NCBI RefSeq assembly: GCF_002607855.1
Contig: NZ_AWQQ01000089.1
Location: 1 to 5,639 of the forward strand
DNA: 5,639 nucleotides
Source of the DNA: Desulforamulus profundi
Lineage (GTDB): Bacteria; Bacillota_B; Desulfotomaculia; Desulfotomaculales; Desulfotomaculaceae
Reading direction: 5' to 3'
Below, piece after piece: positions 4,071-5,639 of the stretch. Position 1 is the first letter of the stretch, and every line of letters begins with the position of its first letter. Made by a program: the position numbers and the translations under genes. The notes below the pieces were generated by a model, which was not told the origin of the DNA, searched no databases, and saw nothing but the letters and a program-made list of their open reading frames with translations.

Positions 4071-5639
4071 CTACCTCTCGCTTATTAAGTTTCTGTATGT
4101 CATAAAGGCGTTGGGCAGCCAATCCGACAAATCATAAGGATTAAGGAACATCCTCGTGCTTGTGTTCTCAGGTTTCTTCAGAAGAGCAGGAACAACCTCG
4201 AAAGCAATAGGAGGATTAGGCTGAGGCGTATCCTTATCTTCTGATATTAGTTTTCTCAACGGAACAAGCAACGCTTTCTGCCCGTTGACATCATATTCGT
4301 CAGGCAACTGCCCCAATTCAGCATAGTTGAGTAGTTGCAGACCTAAATGTCTGTCGAATAATTGATGGTTCCTCTGATTCCAGTAATTGTCCAGACAGTT
4401 CTTGCAGGAACGTGAACATTCACACTCTGAAAGAATCTTTCTTGCCCTATCAAGCACTTTGTCAAGAATCGAGCCAATCAGAGACGAATAGCCTGCACCG
4501 CTGGTGAGATTGTCGTAAAAGAACATTTCAATATGTGAGTTCCCGTCGCTCTTGATTCTCGGACGCCAGCCCCCGCTGATTTCATTGTAATCAATGTCAA
4601 GAACAAGCGAAACAGCCTTCTTTAGTGCTTCGTGCAAGGTCGTTACAGCCGCCCGAAGTATGCTTTTCTCTTCCGCATTGCTGTTGCCCACAAGTTTCGC
4701 GGAATGGTAGATATGTCCAACATGAACATATCCGTCAAGAATTCATACCCCAGAAAGATATTGGTAGCTACAGTACCATCGTGACGGCACAAAGGGTGGT
4801 TATCGTGGTATGGTTGCGAGAAAGAAAATGTCCCGTTGGGGTTCGCATCTGCGACCTCTGCGCCACCGCACTTTTTGCAGACGTTGAAGCCGTTTTTACT
4901 TTTTCCCATATTAACAGTCAATACTTTTCTGTCAGGAAGATTAGCAAAACGGATATTGCTCCGCCCGTAATTATCCATCCTTGTGTCTTCGGGTACATAG
5001 GAATAATATGGAGCCTCAGCATAGGTGTATTGTTCATCCTCGTCTTCGAACTTTACTTCATCACCTTTGACAGGAGAAAATCCCCAAGGACGCAACATCT
5101 TATTCCGAACTATGCTGCGCCGCAATACGGACAAACCATGCCGGGAGAATCCTCTTGCTTCAAGCCAAACCAGTTGCAATCGGAACAGATGTAGATATCT
5201 TTATAATAGTCATTGTTCTTGAAATAGAACTCGGCTTGGTTCGTTTCAAAACCCCTCGGTCGAGGATTGGCGTAAATGCCGCCGCTCTTAAATATTTTTT
5301 TGTCTATCGTAACAAAGCGACCGGGTGCGTATTCACTAAGAGCTACCGCAATATCTCGCTCTGGCGCATATTGAATATCCCGAGGAGCGTTTTTACCACG
5401 TTCAGATTCTTTCTCAACGAAAAACCGTACAACATTTTTGGGGAACGAGTATGAGGGAATAAAGCCTTCGCGGTAGAAAACATCAAACGCCGGCGTTTCT
5501 TTGTCGTTGTTAATATACTCATCACGCTTGCCTTCAGCTAAGACATTCTTGCAGATTTCGCGGAATTGCCTGATTGTCTCATCGGTTGGTAAATCCATAG
5601 CTTGCGCAAACGCTATGAAGTTCTCGCCGTATTGTTCGC
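4071..5639 (-). pseudogene. DUF1998/MZB zinc-binding protein (DrmB- or MrfA-like helicase C-terminus), partial, two frameshifts
   Basis: This is the C-terminal 520 or so residues of a large protein whose start lies beyond the right edge; the frame is open to 5639. Three frames in order make one family-like protein. Piece one (5639 to about 5110) has GFIPSYSFP, ALSEYAPG and a CSDC...CPYCG zinc ribbon. Piece two (about 5110 to 4700) has the continuation RPWGFSPVKGDE, a CKKCGG half-ribbon with a later His/Cys cluster, and YEFLTDMFML. Piece three (about 4745-4691 to 4071) has the DUF1998/MZB cysteine set CECSRSCKNC, then NQRNHQLFDRHLGLQLL. Each junction is explained by one missing base. Such domains occur in DISARM DrmB, in MrfA-type repair helicases and in large defence helicases. 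No helicase motif lies in view, so these cannot be told apart. The adenine methyltransferase 3 nt downstream favours a defence role. The damage may be real decay or sequence error. Confidence 0.82.

Noticed and set aside
4352..4358. TGTCGAA inside the DUF1998 gene
   Set aside because: It is within coding sequence and not near a promoter, so a chance match is likely.
4071..4691. Separate gene starting at a GTG at 4691 on the - strand
   Set aside because: There is no RBS, and the protein begins in the middle of a DUF1998 domain whose first part is in the adjacent frame just upstream. It is the third piece of one frameshifted gene.
4625..5194. Long + strand open frame of 189 codons opposite the DUF1998 gene
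   Set aside because: Its translation has no recognisable domain, and the opposite strand encodes clear zinc-binding motifs. It is a shadow of the real gene.

Overview
The window looks like the chromosome of an endospore-forming Firmicute, most likely a member of the Clostridia (a Desulfotomaculum/Peptococcaceae-type lineage is my guess from protein style only). The left 2.3 kb is the conserved sporulation pair spoIVB-spo0A on the + strand. spoIVB runs in from the left edge (5' end missing) and has an intact PDZ + S55 protease with a readable His/Asp/Ser triad. spo0A follows after a 180-base gap that carries two exact 0A boxes (TGTCGAA), a good sigma-H promoter, and a 9-bp GC-rich inverted repeat whose right arm covers the spo0A ribosome binding site. 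spo0A itself is frameshifted in this sequence by one missing G inside the recognition helix; the rest of its C-terminus is present in the next frame. A strong intrinsic terminator closes this unit.

Bases 2291-2759 hold no gene I can support. They contain an 11-base tandem repeat, sequence that resembles the end of an IS21-like element, two terminator-like hairpins reading on the - strand, and an imperfect palindrome beside the broken end of the neighbouring gene.

From 2760 to the right edge, everything lies on the - strand and converges on spo0A. In transcription order it is: the C-terminal part of a large DUF1998/MZB zinc-binding protein of the DrmB or MrfA-type helicase class (starts beyond the right edge, two frameshifts), a complete D12-class adenine DNA methyltransferase starting 3 nt after it, and an ADP-ribosylglycohydrolase whose SD overlaps the methyltransferase stop codon. 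This is an operon of the kind found in phage-defence islands, related to DISARM, with an unusual ADP-ribose hydrolase cargo. Only the methyltransferase is intact: the glycohydrolase has a Trp-to-TGA stop and has lost its C-terminal half.

All three frameshifts (one in spo0A, two in the DUF1998 gene) are consistent with a single missing base. That pattern fits either sequencing/assembly error or a decaying region in a non-sporulating strain, and it should be settled before biological conclusions are drawn.
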